The notes beneath the pieces were generated by a model that made no database searches, had not been told where the DNA came from, and was given only the letters and a program-made list of their open reading frames with translations. 64,000 nt of DNA from Cristatella mucedo. Lineage: Eukaryota; Bryozoa; Phylactolaemata; Cristatellidae. Below, in pieces: positions 31,129 through 45,700 of the stretch (its first letter is position 1; every line of letters begins with the position of its first letter). The position numbers were made by a program, and so were the translations under genes. The stretch covers positions 1,329,501-1,393,500 of the forward strand of contig WPIO01000076.1 of NCBI GenBank assembly GCA_009760855.2, given 5' to 3'.

Positions 31129-33300
31129 TGTCGGATCGTTGGAGATGAACTTGGCCTTACTTTTTCGCACAAGCCTTTGAGTTTTTCTAAGCGATATTAG
31201 TTTATTTTCTAACCAGTAAATCAAATGCTGTATGAGCAGCTCTATAGGAAAGGCCTCTGCCAGACAGTATCACATGCCCACACCGAGCGAAATCGCATCC
31301 TGGTTACATTTGGCGTCGAAATCTGCAAAAATACCCAGTAGCTTAACTGGACAAAAACTCTCATCCCTGAGACTTGGCTAGAGCATGTATCACGGGATAA
31401 ATGGATATTTAAAGTCGCGATTGTATAGGCATATATTAAACGCAGTAGCAAGAGTGGTCTCAATAGTTCAATCTGTTAAAAAATACTAGCTGATTCAACA
31501 GCTTCTTTTAGTACAGAACCAGTGACCTTAAGATCACGACATCGCTCGTCGCTCGGGGAGGGGGGAACTTTTTTTAAACGGTGTTCAGTGAATGGCCTCC
31601 CATCGCCCTCTATATTGAAATTAAGGGAACCGGTTCGGAATAGGACATGACTCTAGGGCGACATTTGAAATAAAAAGCTAATGATCAATAAAGTCACGGG
31701 AAAAGCTGTTGTCGATTCCACGAGTGAATAACAGTACCTTTCTTGATGCCCCTTTATTTTATGTCTCCACAACAAATCTGGTATGGTCTGATACATTTTT
31801 TCGTTGACCTTCATCTGTCTTTAGGCTGTAAGGTAACTGCTGAAAAGTTCTTCTCATTTCTTCTCGGTAGCATATGGAGACGTTATGATAGGTTTACTGC
31901 CAGCGAGGGCCAATAATGCCGGCCCCAAAACCCAGATGAGAACGCCCATGCCTTCAAAAAAGGTGCCATCGAGATGTAAGTGATCAGAAGCCATGGAGAC
32001 TAGAGTCGAGGCTGATTTCAATGCACTGTGGTGTCTATGACCAGATGGGTAAACGAAATTTCAGCTGTACTTAGAGCCCACGAAGTCCTCCCTTCTCTTT
32101 CTTGTCCTGCGTCTAGGGAGTCACAAACAGCAGATTGCTTGGACCACTAAACAGCAATAGTAACCGGTTCTCTACTCTAACAGCCGCTGCTACAGCAATG
32201 ACTAACGACAGCTGCCTCTGCCCACGATACTGTGTTACTGTCGTCCAACTTTGACAAAACAGAGAACACTGAGCGGCTTGAATGTTGGCATCTGACCAGA
32301 TCGCCCGCAAGACACTACAAATTACACTGAAAAACAGCGATTGGCTAAATGATCTGTAGGCATCCGAAATTCTTGCATGATATTCCTCAATCACTAGCTG
32401 ATTAGGGCAGACCACCATGCATGCCTATCATGCCTATCGTTAGTAATTAGTAATTGCTAGTAAGATTACATCAAGTTCTTCTGCTTGGTAAGGACATTAG
32501 ATATAAACATAAGCACTACTGAACTACTTCTATGTAACATGCACACGGTGCAAGCTTGGTCTCTGGAGCAGCAGCAGAGCGATAGTCAATTTTCGGTGTT
32601 TTGCTACATCGTAATTTTGTCCTCTGTTGCTTCATTATGCTACAGTGCTGCATCAACGTTTTGCTACATCAATGATTACTATCAATAAAGCTGAAAACAT
32701 AAGGCCAGCAAGAGATGGCACGTAACAAAAAACATAGGGCCAAGCAAGAGATGGCACGTGATGACGAGTCAGCCACTTTGACATAAGTAACTAGCTGCAA
32801 AGATGCTATCCAACATCCTAACTCATCACTGCAGTTACATTGAGAAAGCCAGCACACACTTAGCCAGTTAACATATTTTCACTTCATCTATTAAGTGAGT
32901 GGAGTCAACCTTTGCTGTTTACCGTATCACGGTGCTACCCTCACTCTGCTACCAGCAAGCGAATTGCAGGCTTAACGACCAGACCCCTCCTCCTCCTCCT
33001 CACGATAGACTGAAGTGTCCATCTTTCGACTCGAAAATATTACGTACAGGCTAATCCAGAGAGACAACATAACAATGGGTGCATCAAGCTGCTACAAGAA
33101 CATGTAATAAAGAAATTAGCTATTTGTGGTAATTGCACCATTAACACAATCAAGGAAGCCTGACGACACAGGAGTCAGCTGCTCAGTTGGCACTGGCTGC
33201 TGCACTAACTGGTTGCACACGGTGCAAAAGTCGGCGGCTGGGTCGGCCTACGAATGGGGTTTCAGGCGACTCGAGCGAGATACTTGAGAGATCCGATCGC
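31129..33300. other. Intergenic DNA between genes B and A
   Basis: A minus-strand scrap of the SINE-2 3' end lies at 31479-31520 (ACTAGCTGATTCAACAGC). A 32-bp direct repeat (GCAAGAGATGGCACGT) is at 32705-32760, and a (CTC)n run at 32986-33001. Nothing else was recognised, including no convincing polyadenylation signal for gene B. Confidence 0.5.
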
Positions 33301-33774
33301 TCAGTCGACTCGCTCATAGAACAGTATGTAAGCCTGGCAAGCAAGCACGGCTGACTCGCTAGCCTCCCTCACATGGTTGTCCGAAATGTGAAACCACTTC
33401 CCGGAGCATGCTGAGCTGCTGCCGTTGGAATGGGAGCAAAGCTTGAGTCCCTGATTCTCAGCATTGCAGCTGATCGTGCCAGGGCACCAGTCAGCACCGG
33501 ACAGTGCAGCAGCAGCCGTGGTCGCCGGCTCAGAGACCGCTCCTCCGCCATCACGAATGGCTATCAGGCGGCTGAGCAACGTGCGCACCGGCTGCTCGTA
33601 GTTCATCAGCTCCGTCTGCATGAACTTCCTCTGCGCAGCAGCGTAAGCAGCTGCCGTGCCCGGTGCACAGCGAACACGCACGTACGCCGTGTAGTGGCCG
33701 TGGTTTAACTGGCCGACATGTTCCACCACACCATAAAGGGAGTAGAGCACGTGCCGTTGACCTGCCTCTATGCC
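33301..33774 (-). CDS. USP16/USP45: Gene B exon b15: His box and stop
   Basis: The terminal exon is 474 nt including TGA, with acceptor GTTGGCAG. It encodes [20 protein letters not shown] then [10 protein letters not shown], the His box with the general-base His in GHYTAY. It ends with [11 protein letters not shown], carrying the third catalytic residue (Asp), and [10 protein letters not shown]. Between them is an Ala- and Ser-rich insertion. Confidence 0.96.
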   Translation of the reverse strand, partial: GIEAGQRHVLYSLYGVVEHVGQLNHGHYTAYVRVRCAPGTAAAYAAAQRKFMQTELMNYEQPVRTLLSRLIAIRDGGGAVSEPATTAAAALSGADWCPGTISCNAENQGLKLCSHSNGSSSACSGKWFHISDNHVREASESAVLACQAYILFYERVD

Positions 33775-36700
33775 CTGCCAACGCATGCCATGGCACGTCA
33801 AACGCTGGTTGCGGTGGCATTACACAGAGCAAAGCAGCAACTGCTGGAAAAAGCTCGACAATCGGGCTATGCTGCATGCGAGCCCAGCGTGCAGGAAACG
33901 TTCCAGTTCATCACTTCACCCAGCAAAGTAATCTGTTCTATTGCAATAACCAGCTAACTAAGGCATACTTAGCAGAATGCAGCCATCACGGCGGCAGACA
34001 GCATACAAATGCCAAGCGACTAACATGCACGCCCAAAGCACAGCACGGTATATTCTAGAGCCTCTCTCGATGCAAGTAACGAGCAGAAGTAGACATCGTA
34101 TGTATGGCCACTAAAAAAAGAGGCCCGTGAAGATGGGGCAGCCCAGTGCCTCGATAAACTGCTTCTGCAGAACAGCAGAGAAGTGTGAGGCACATCCACG
34201 CAGTTGCCAATGCACAGCTGAGCTAGGACTCTGAACAGAATCGCATCCGTTGGCTGGTTTAAAGGTTTTGGTCGGAATATTACAACCAAAAGGGTTTGAA
34301 TCTCAAACTATTAGCTCCCGAATCTATGCCACTAAACAGTATGCCAGCAGGACAGCACGATGAATTCATGTGGTTGCGCAGACTGCACAACCACACAGGG
34401 GTGATCGAGCTATTGTCAATTGACAACAGAAACAGTCAAGTCCTGGCATGAGAACAGAGAACACTCACCGTGCACAGTGCAGAGCAAAACGGAGCCAAGT
34501 CCAATACTAAAGGAAATTCGACATGGCTGTCCACTTTCCTAGTCGAGTAACCAACCTATATGAAATACAAACAACATTACTTCATTAAAGATATCAATTT
34601 AACACGGGTAACAAAAGACTTGATTGATGAATATAATGTGCTACCTGCTCGAATCGCTTCAGATGCAGAGTCAGGACAGCCGGAGGTGAAAAGACAAGCA
34701 GCTTCTTGACTGCATCAGTGTAAACCATCTCCTTTTTACCTAAAGGAAGACCAAGCATGCACAAGGTTAATGCTGTGACTTCTTGTGCTGCTATGCAGTG
34801 CAGAAAGCAACGAAGCTTCTGTGATATGTTTCTCCTAGCTCCCATGCTAGCACCCTTTTTCAGTCTGATTAAAGAGAACTCATGAGACCATATGCACAGG
34901 CTTTGACAGACTTTTCTGAGCTATGTCACGTCGCGGACAGGAAAAGCAGATCCAGAGAAGTTTGATACAGTCGACCCTCGTTTATCGCGGTTAATCCATT
35001 ACAGACTCTGCCACGATAGGTGAATTTCCACGAAGCAGGATTCTTCATTTATAGGTCGGATATTTTCGTAGTTAGAGCATAGAAGACCTGTTTATGACCC
35101 TCTAAATACGGTTTTTAACATTATTAGAGCCGTCCGGACATGAAATAACACCCCTTTAGTCACCATTACACTCGTATTACCAAATATATTAGACAAAATA
35201 AGACACATTAGACGTTACAAACATCATATTGTTATTATTGTACATTTAATTGCACACGCGCAATTCTTAGCCACAAACACCACGCTATAAAAATAGTGTG
35301 TTTGGTGATGAAGCGATCAAGCTGAAGAGATGTACAGCACAGCCAAGAAGAGCAATGTTACTGCTCCTCTAAAGGCCCGACTTCAGTAGGAGAGTCTTCA
35401 GGTGGTAAAGTGTTTTCAAAAGGCGTGTCGTCTTCTTCTGCGTTCCATATGTACAGTAATTTTAATTCTACCTGTAATGCTGGGGTGTATAATTGACCTA
35501 GAAAAAACTAGCATGCTGTATCCTTTTCACTATTTCGATCAACTTTTTAATGAATATACACGTATTTAAAAAAAACGCGATAAAGTGAAGCCACGAAAGT
35601 CGAAGCATGGAGTGGTGAGAGAGTAATAATAGGGAGTAATAATACTAACAATATAATAATATTTTGAAATCGTTTGCACAGCGACCTAACAGAAATCAAT
35701 CTATATCTGCAACTCGATGTAAGAGAAGCGATTAGTTAATGACGTATGTACAGTAAGCAAGCTTAGATAAGTATGCAGAAGCATACAAGTATTATGCTAA
35801 GACCAGTATGCAAGCACATTTGAATGTTTCGGTGGCATCAGTAAGCGGGACCTCTAGTTAGTAATACATCACAAGCGCACAAAGGAAAAAACACGAGTTC
35901 CTCCAGACTGAGGGAGAGAGCTGTGTGGAAGAGTAACGTTTCCACAGTTCAGAGACTTGAATAATGTGATGTCATTGCAGCTGGTGACAGAAGCAGGAAG
36001 CAAATTCCCGACTTCTAGTGTCGACAAACCGAAGGCCTGATCACCAAAAAAATTTTCAATTTAGTTCGAGGTCCGAGGAACCCTTGTAAGCCGAGGAGGG
36101 ATGATGCCAGAGTACACTGGGGAAGCCAATAGGTCGGTCAGCTCATAGGCTGGTGCAAGCGAGTGAAGCGACCTGCAGGCCAAAGAGAGGATCTCGAAAT
36201 CGATTTGATTGCTGCTTGTTAGGGAGTCAGTGAAGCTCAGGAAAGTGCAGTGTGGAAGCTACGGGCCGTTGACGACAGACCGGGCGAGCAGCTTGAGTTT
36301 TGACCCAGTTGCATCTGATTAAGAGGAATGACCTACACACAGGCCTTTGCAGCAATCTAGAAGCGATGTCACAAACAAGTAAACTAGCTAGGCTGTCATA
36401 CTCTTGTACACTCTTGTCTACGCTGGCCCAGACATGGCAATGTTCTTCAACTGAAAGTTGATCGACCTGACGATGGGAGGACGCTTGCTCATTAAATGAG
36501 GGGCCGTTTTGGACGAGTTTGCATTGATTACATGCAGTTGTTACAAACAAGGTATAGCTGGCTCCACAACCGGACAAAACTAGGCAGCAAAACTACAGCA
36601 CTTGCAACAGTGCCTGTCTCCGACGACGTACCGTGACGAGTGCCGGTGAAGCCCGAGCCTCGGAATCACGGCTAACGACTTGTCAGTGCAGTACCAATGA

Positions 36701-39700
36701 GCGCAGGTAAGCCGGAAACACGGCAGCAACCAATAGCATTCAGAAACCGTAACATAACAAGTCCATACTTGTAGCTTAAAAAGTCTATTCGACAGCAGCG
36801 GAGTTTTACAGGGGTTAAAAAGCAGCCATGCCGTACACCAACTTGCATATGGCTCAGTAGCCAAGAGCACCACTTAGCTCAACTGTCAAAGCATCAATTC
36901 CTGAAGCACCCTGATCAGCTTTATCCAGATGGTCTTTCTTAATTAACCCGAAACAAAGTAGTTTCTGTGGAAAAATTAGCTCTCAATCCCGATTGATAGT
37001 TGCTAGAAAATCTGAGGGACTGATGTATTTGTTTAGCTACAGGGCAAACACTCTTATCAAGTGTCTCTCTACCAAGTGATAAGAATGGCAGAAACTGAAG
37101 ACTGGACGAAAGCTGCCGAGCTGCTCTCATGACATCAAGCCTTAGCCTTTTAATAAGTAGTCAAAGAATGGCTGCTTTTAGAGGGGATGATACTTCACTG
37201 AAAACCAGACAAATCACAATAATCGTAATGGTGGGCGGCAACATGTTTATGCATCCAATAAAGAGAACTGTTGGGGCAGGATTTAGAAGAGACTTGAACA
37301 TCAAGCAACAAGGTCAATGGAAACAGGCATAATAATAACAGCATAGCAGTCTCAGGGAACTTTATCTCTTCCTAGACACTTACATATGCTGTAAAAAAAA
37401 ACATGCCCGTAGGGTTAGTGGTAACATGAACAGTGCCAGCACGCACGAGTATACATTGAACAAACTACTAGGACCTAGCGAATACTGTGAGAAATATGTG
37501 CATTAATAGCTTCTTTTTAAATGTTTAATCAAGAGGCTTTCATGAAATCGATGAGTTCCAGGCTTTGGAAACATACGAACTAAAGGAGCAGTCTATATAG
37601 GATTTAAGGTTGAATCAAAGCATAGCGAAACGATTTGAGTCGGAAGAGCACGTGGTGCTGACCCTGTGCATGTCACCCCCTACTCACGTTATTCATGTTG
37701 TTTATTGAGCATGCACTAACCATTCGATTGTGCTTCCTTTGCAGCAAATGTAAAGTGCCTACAAAGAGATTGAGTTCTCTGAGGGAGCTATATCAAATGT
37801 ATTATTATTATTATTATTACTATTCCTAGCTTAGTAGGAAAGACGATCTGAAAAGCAGGCTGGTGATAAGGAGTGAAGCAGCCTAAAAGTGAGTGATACA
37901 ACTTTTACGACGATGGGCAGCTTGATTGCCAGTGCAGGTCGGCGAGATGTGGTGTCACGAGGCCGCTGGCCGATGATAAAGGAGCAGAGAGGCAATGTGT
38001 AGTTTCAGCTCGACTAGGACGGCGAAGGAGATTACAGATCTTTCATCCATTTTAGCTTACCTACGAAGAATGTGAGGAAACGCTCTGCGCTAAGTCGCCT
38101 CTAAGATCTTGAGAAAGTAGGCTTGTTTGTGAATACTTAAAAAGATGGACGATTATGGACTTGAACACATTTGGGTTACTAATCCATGGCTCAGCCATTC
38201 TCATCAGACGAAATGGTTGCACTTGGCACCAAAATATGCAATTATAAATATACTCACATTAATTAATACAGTAAGCCTTCAAGCAGCTCGGGCACACGAG
38301 TGGCTATTTTATGCCTGAGTATCGAACACCATAAGAGTAGTCTCGAAAGAGCTATCGGTTAAAGCACCGAACCAGACTGCCAGAGGCTTCGGGATTGCTC
38401 TCTGCTGGAGGCAAAACTCTTTCTCTTTTCTTTGCCTTTCAGTCCTATTGTAAGACGGGTTTTGATCGCTTTGCCTTTCGAAACACGGAGTTAGCGCATC
38501 CTAGAATGAACTGGTGTGACCTATGAAGATCCTTAACTGCCAAGCGGCAAACCGAGTTCTGACTTTTTGATAGCCTTATCTAGCCCGAGTTTAGTACTCC
38601 ATGCCAGCCATTAATCAAAAGACCTCTGGCCTTAGCAGGGATGGGCCTGTCTTTTAGTCAGATGTGTAAACTCTTCCAAGACAGGGACTAGCATCGTGTT
38701 GTAGCATGGAATTAAGGAGAGACGGTTGCTAACAGCATCAAGCAGAAGAGCCTGCTGGATACTGCATTGACCTCGTGTGATTTTAATTTCTCGACTCGCG
38801 TGTAATTTTGTGTGTGAGGCAGATATATATTCTAGAAAGACAGAAATCTGCATATCAGCAGATGTGCATGCAGAGAGCAGTGACACAGGGGTCAATTAGG
38901 AGAAAATTTGGTCAAGGGTGTGGCATTGTATATGTGTAGTGGCTTGAGGGTGAGCCGGCGACAGAAACCTACTAGAGACAGTGCATCGGTTAAGCTATGC
39001 TACCCAAATAGCAAGAAAAATCGCATAGAATGAGAAAATGGGGATTCTTTGTGCAAATAATAAAGAGTGAGTCAGAAAAGTCAGAGATGCAGCTGGGACC
39101 ATGACGATACTTGGATGAACCACAAACCGCAATCACCAGCCACTAGCTAGACTGAGAACCCAAGATTAAAAATATTGCAAAGCAGTAATAATATTAATAA
39201 TACATGTGCATAGTACCTCACAGAACTGAATCTCTTTCAAGGCAATTTACAGATGCTGAAAAAAAACATGACCAAATGATTAGTGGTAATATTCACAATG
39301 ACATCAAGCATGACTTTGTTAGATGTGCATGCACAGGGTTAACATGTATTGTAGATATGGTTAGTAGGAGAAGGCACAGTCTCAGCATGCATAAGCATAC
39401 AAAAGAAAGGAACCCGCTAAATGCTGTCATAAACAGGCATGGTCTAAGCTTCTTTTTAACTGTCGTCATGTTTGGAGATGTCGAGACTTCAGTCGGGAGG
39501 AGTTCCAGGCTTGGAAGCACATGAACTACAGGCATGGTCTCCAGTGGTTTTGATGTTCGTATGAGGTATAGCTAAACGACTTGAGACGGTTGGTACGGGA
39601 GCTCTGCTGCCTTCGACATGCCACACATGACTGCAGGGAGAACAGAGCATTGCACCCGACCATTCCCTACGTCGGGCTACTTTAGAAGCATAGGTTGCAT

Positions 39701-42700
39701 CACCCTTGCTTAGTAAATAGAGAGAGGCGGAGCATCGGGTCAAAGCCTTCTTCCCTCCTTTTTTAAAGAAAACAGTATGCAGCAGATTGTTAATTCGGTA
39801 GCAATCACGCAGCAGCAGCAGCTGCGGCCAGCCAAGCATTTTACTTACCACCGGACGCTCCGCAGTTGGCCTCTTCCCTTTCTGATTCGCGATGCTTGCG
39901 AAGGGTGCACGACGTACACTGGAACTTGTTGGGACCAGTCAGGTACTCGTCGGCTGTAAAGCGCTCCAAGTAGGCGAGCAGAGTACGGGCAGCATTGACT
40001 TGCTTACACGAGGGTGCCAGAGTAACGAGCGACTGCTTGACTGCTGCTGCTACTTCCGGTGACGCTGCCTCACTGTGGCAGCACGGTGCTGCTGCTACTG
40101 CTTCCGGTGCCTTGGTATTCAGGTTGTCGCGAGTGGCGGTTGCCAGTTCGCTGGAAGAAGTGAGGTTATCTGCCCTCGACAGTCTGTGACCAGATACAGC
40201 CTCTGTGCAACCCTCTGGCCTCGATGGAGTCTCTGCTATGTCCGCAGCAGCCAGTGCTAACGTCATGCAGGCAGCCTGGTTATGGCCGCCATTATCTATG
40301 TGCAATGAACCCATACTCGAAGCCAACGTTTGCTCAGCAAGGCTCGGAACAGCATTGTCGATGCTATTTGAAATCGAAGCCACGGATGGTTCATGCAGGG
40401 CCGTAGGATTGCTTTGGGCCGTGGGATTGCTTTGGGCGATGGGGTTGCTTTGGGCCGTGGGATTGCTTTGGGCCGTGGGATTGCTTTGGGCCGTGGGATT
40501 GCTTTGGGCCGTGGGATTGAATACATCATCGGCATGTTGTTCTATAGCAACAATAGCGGCTGTCTCGATTAAGGGCAAACAGGTCCCAGTGTTATTTCGG
40601 TCCTGTTCGTTGACTTCATTATCTAATGCAAAAGACAAGAAAACGCGTATTTCTAATGCTAGTTTTGATGGATAAGCCACTTGGGTGCTGCCAAGAATAG
40701 CACAGCTGCATGGGTGCGCATAACAAACAGGCATTAAAATTGCATCTGCCTCGAAGTATGAGCAGCGATTTCCTCTTAATTTTCTCTACCAGTAGTATAA
40801 CTAACTAACTTTGCACAATAAGTCAGATGGCAGTCAGCTGCTGAGGGTGAGTTACCTGCAGTAATGCAAGGTGGCTCCGTTGCATAACACTCTGAACTTT
40901 CGGCCATAGGATCATATTCACCACCATGTGAAGCACAGTGTGGGCTCGTCAGAGCCACAGCTGACACAGCCACTGTCAACGATGGGCAGCCAATCTCATC
41001 ATCCGACTTGGAACTGCTGGCACTCCGAAGTAACGGCGGACTACCAATGGCATCGGGAGTGCGAGGCAGCACGAGCGAGGCAGCATACATATCGACATCG
41101 TCGTTGTTGTCCACCAGACTTGGGCTACTTCGGCCGTCCTCCCCCTCAACATCTTTACTTTCTATGGCCGAGGCAACTGCCTGACCTGTAGCAGGACCGC
41201 TGCCACCATCGCAGCTGTCGTCATTAGGTTGCTGCCCACGGGTCACTGTGGAGGGACCCTGACCTCTCTTGCCTTTCCTCTGCAAAAAGTCAAGCCATTC
41301 ATCTGCTATGCACACACCCAAGCATGGACACCGGACATATGTCTCGAGCATAATCGCATGCACCAACGATGCTTGCAGTCTTACAACACGCATACACATG
41401 CTCGGGTTTTCAGCATAGAATATGATGCTTTAAAGGATAAACAGCTGCAGCATCACGGGATTTGCATGTAGCAGAATTGTTTGCGAGAGCAGCGCATACA
41501 ATATGAGCAGGCAATGGCACCTCGACAGTGGTCCAAACGTTTGACTTGGTGAATCTGCAGTTAAAACGGTCGGACAATGGTCACCGTGATGGCGTTTATA
41601 GGCCACTCAATGCTCTTCACTCAATTGAAAAAGGAGACGCCTCTCGACAGCAACGGCATTTCTGGCACTGTTGACAGCATTTTACAAATGACCAAAAAAC
41701 GCTGCTAAGCAGCTGCACATCTGTACTGAGCTGCCTATGCCGGAAAACTACATAAGCAGCAGCAGAAGCAGCTCCGTGCCACAGAATGGTGGCCAGCGGC
41801 TATGCAACACGCTCACAGGCAATCAAGCGCACCTCCTTCTTCGATTGCTGCTTTTGCATTTTAAGCTGGTGCTTGCTCAGCTGCACCACCGACGAGGATG
41901 TGCCATTATCTGCATCCTCGTCTTTCGAGGACCTGATGATACGCTTCGAACGCCCAGCAGGCTCTCCGTGATTGTATCGACCCGAGCCCGCTTCGACACC
42001 CTTCAAAAATTAGTCACATTTAGCTGACAAATCATTATAGGCAGACTGAAAGTATAGATCCCACGTTTACTGACTACAGCTGAGAACGGTAGCAAAGAAA
42101 GAAAACAGAGCAGCTGTTACACATAAGAAAAAGGCATAAACTCGAGCTAATCAATAAAAAGCTTATTCAGTAACTATCGTGGTAAAACCATAACCCATTG
42201 TATTTTAAATCACAAACAGATTAATCAATAGGCTTGTAAATCGATCCCGCAGCTCGATTCGCGTAGCAATGCTACCAGATGCTACTTATAGCAGTGCAAA
42301 TAAGTGGCAATCTTGTCTAAGAATGGCCCAGGACAAACACCAGCACAGCACCACAGCTCCAGTAGCTGTTTCGGAGCACACATAACACGACAACAAAGAG
42401 CCTAGCCGGCCAGACTCATCTGCTGCCAGCCTAAGTGACTCAAACGAGTTCACACAATTAATTATCAATAGAGCAGGACTCACACCTTTGAAGTGCCACA
42501 TGCCAGTTAGCCTGCTAAGCTAAATGCATCATAAACTAAAGAAAAAACGAGAAGAAATGACTAGGGACATCATGTGTAGATCATCAGCTGCCTATTGACA
42601 ACGAAAGAAGAAAAATGCGACTCAACGATTAAGTGCTGTAGTACAAACTGCTAATAAACAGTACAGAGTCGCCTAGAAAAATGTGAGGGCATGGAAGTGC

Positions 42701-45700
42701 AGTCGATGCTTCGTGCCGGGCCATTAAGCTGTCTTTTCCTGCTCAAGAGAATGTGGACCTTCCCCCTCCCTACGGCTTATCGGACAGGTACTCGAACAAT
42801 ACACAGAGCAATGAGACAACAGAGACAATGCAGTCCACTGGATATACGCTCATTATTATGAGACAAGCAATTCAAACCATTTTCATTAAAAAAAAATTAA
42901 ATTGTAATAGCAACTATACTACCAAACCATTTGCATAGCACCATAAAAGAGCCAAATCTCTTTTTAGATACACTACTCGTCGCTGGAAAAGCAGCATCTC
43001 AACTTGGTAAAAATTTCAGAAAGTACCGGCCGTATAAAAGACAATTTTACACAAGCCGAATGCTGTGAGTAGCATGTCGATTATTAGCTCCTTTTTCAAA
43101 GAAGTCGTCAAGTCGGGGTATGGAATCGCGTCAGTCGGTAATGAGCAGCCAGCTGACTTTGGGAACATGATTACTGAAGACAACTTCAAGGATTCGAGGT
43201 CGGTTAGAAGCACGACTAAACGACTCGAGTCATATGACTGGGTGCAAGAACGTGGATCAGGCAGCAGCTAAGGCAAAGCAGAGAATGAAGACTTACTCTG
43301 AAGGCAATAGAAATCGTAGCCATCTATCAGCCCCCTCAGCAAGCAATCTTAGAGCCATTTATCAGTGCTGTCAAGAAACAATGCTAGCCTTTCAAGTCAC
43401 AAAGTAGCTTCAGGCTATTATCATCGTACTCAATAATGGGATTAGTGTATGATGATACCATGAGCTAATAGCACAACACCACGATAAAGCAGGCCTATAT
43501 AGCTCCAGCTAACTCGTGCTTAGCCTTGCTCGGTAATATATTTCAATCCAAACATGATGCCACACCGTGCCACCAAGTTAGAAACGTCATTCGTCGAACT
43601 ACAAATGGACTTACCGATAGACTTGAACATTATGAATTTCATTCGGGCTATATTCATTTTCGGGCCATATCCCACTTACAGGCAGTGGCAAAGCCAAGAT
43701 TTTCATCTAGGGGGAGACACCCGCACGACTTTGACTGTTACGAGGCTAGGCCTGCATGATTTTCATATAGGCAAAGATAGACCCACAATCATGAAAGATT
43801 ATGCAGCACAATCATATTGTTTATCCGACACGAGCTCGGTGGTTGTTCGTCGATTGGAATGAAGACACAAGTTTCGATGTTGGTGAAGTTCGCGGGGGGG
43901 GGGGGGCGGCGTAGGGATAGGCGGCAGCACCAGGGCACTGCCCTGGGCTGCAGAGGTGAAATGTCCCCCTACCCCCTCCTCTGGCTCTACCACTGCTCAC
44001 ATGCCCATCTCAATATTTACCATGGAGTAAGCAATATCAAAGACAGGCGCAGAGCAAATAATCTAATCGAAAACCATCGACGGTCGGGGTTTCTAAGCAG
44101 CAGACAGATAAGAGACCGATAAGTACCCTCTAACATACACCTGGCAGTACAGGTAGTGGCAGACCACATGGGATTGGGACACGAGGTTGTTAGAGGGTAT
44201 CGACCTCGGCATATGAAGCTCCAACCAAGTGATATGGCTAGCGTTAATTAGCCAGGTCAGTAGTAAAGGACCTGCATAAATCTGACGGCCTGCTTCTGTT
44301 GACAGCCAGGCCCAGTGTGTGTGCCACCAGGTTCGGAACAGCATTACTTCCGAGCAGCAGTAGAAATGGCATTCGAGACACCAACTGTGATATAAATACT
44401 ATGCAATCGGTACTGGCACGTAGCCATTTACTCAATAGGCGATTCAACCTCTAGACTGACTCCTGGAGTTTTATCTCCTGACGTAGATCAAGATAACTAA
44501 TCTTTGCCCCTTCTGCCTTGGCAAAGGGGCATAAATACTGTACACTAACTCTTGGCTGCCTGGCAATCGACGACATACCTTGTTTTCTGCTATAGACAAA
44601 GAGAGGTCGAGAAAGGACTCAAACACTTGTGATGCCTACAAAAAAGTGACTAAATTGACAAAATACTTAGACATAAACCAGATTTTTTTAAGTCGCAGGA
44701 ACAGCACAGCAGACAATATAAGACTATGCCAGCAGTCACACAATGTTAACATTACAAATATCACAAATTAGCAGTCCCAATTAGATTTGCTACTTATTTA
44801 AAAAAACAGCTGCAACAGATCACCACTCATCCACAACAAAAACTTGAATGGGATTCTAAACAAGGATTTCTAATTCGTTTCAAAGCATAACAAATCCTTA
44901 AATCGAGTATACATCGAATGGTGGAAACACTCACTGTACGACCATATACGCAGAACGGCTAATTTGGACAAATTTGGACATGCATGAAGCACAAAGACTT
45001 CTGCCACCCAGTTATTACAGGAGTATGAGCAATGCCAAAACAAAAAATCCATTTCACTAGAAGAAAATCAAAGCAAAAACATTAGACATTGCTACTGCCA
45101 TAAAAATTAATACTTGTTGGATGAGGTGGTTGGAAAATGTAAAACTTAATCTTAGCAATGCAGTAATCACGACACGTAATTACTCGGTACAGTTTTTTCA
45201 TCAAGCAGAGTGTTGCCAGCCTAAACGACGACATAACAATACGTATACTTTCTTTTGACATCAAGCTTTAGACCGAATCTTACCTTCGACCTAAACACCA
45301 TCTTTCCACTCTTTAATTGGACAAAAGATCGTGTTGGGATACGATTCGAATATGATGCAGAGATCGGTAAACATTATATTTAGATATGTTCCTCCCGATT
45401 TACAGCTGTGTTGGACATGGTTGGCATACTAAGTTTTCTTTTATGTCGAAGTCGTCAGAGCTTTCGATCCCATTTCTGACATGCTTGTCTTTTGAAAGGT
45501 ACCCTAAGCATAATCTAATAAAAATCTAGGTGACATGTTCCAAAGTGACCTCTCGTTAGACGGTCACATCAGCTCCACAGTCAAGTCTGCCTACTTTCAG
45601 CTACATAACATTGCTAAAATTCAGGCTTGTTTAGATAAGGATACCACGTCTAAGTTGGTCCATGCATTAGTGGCATCCCGATTTGACTTCTGTAACTCAC

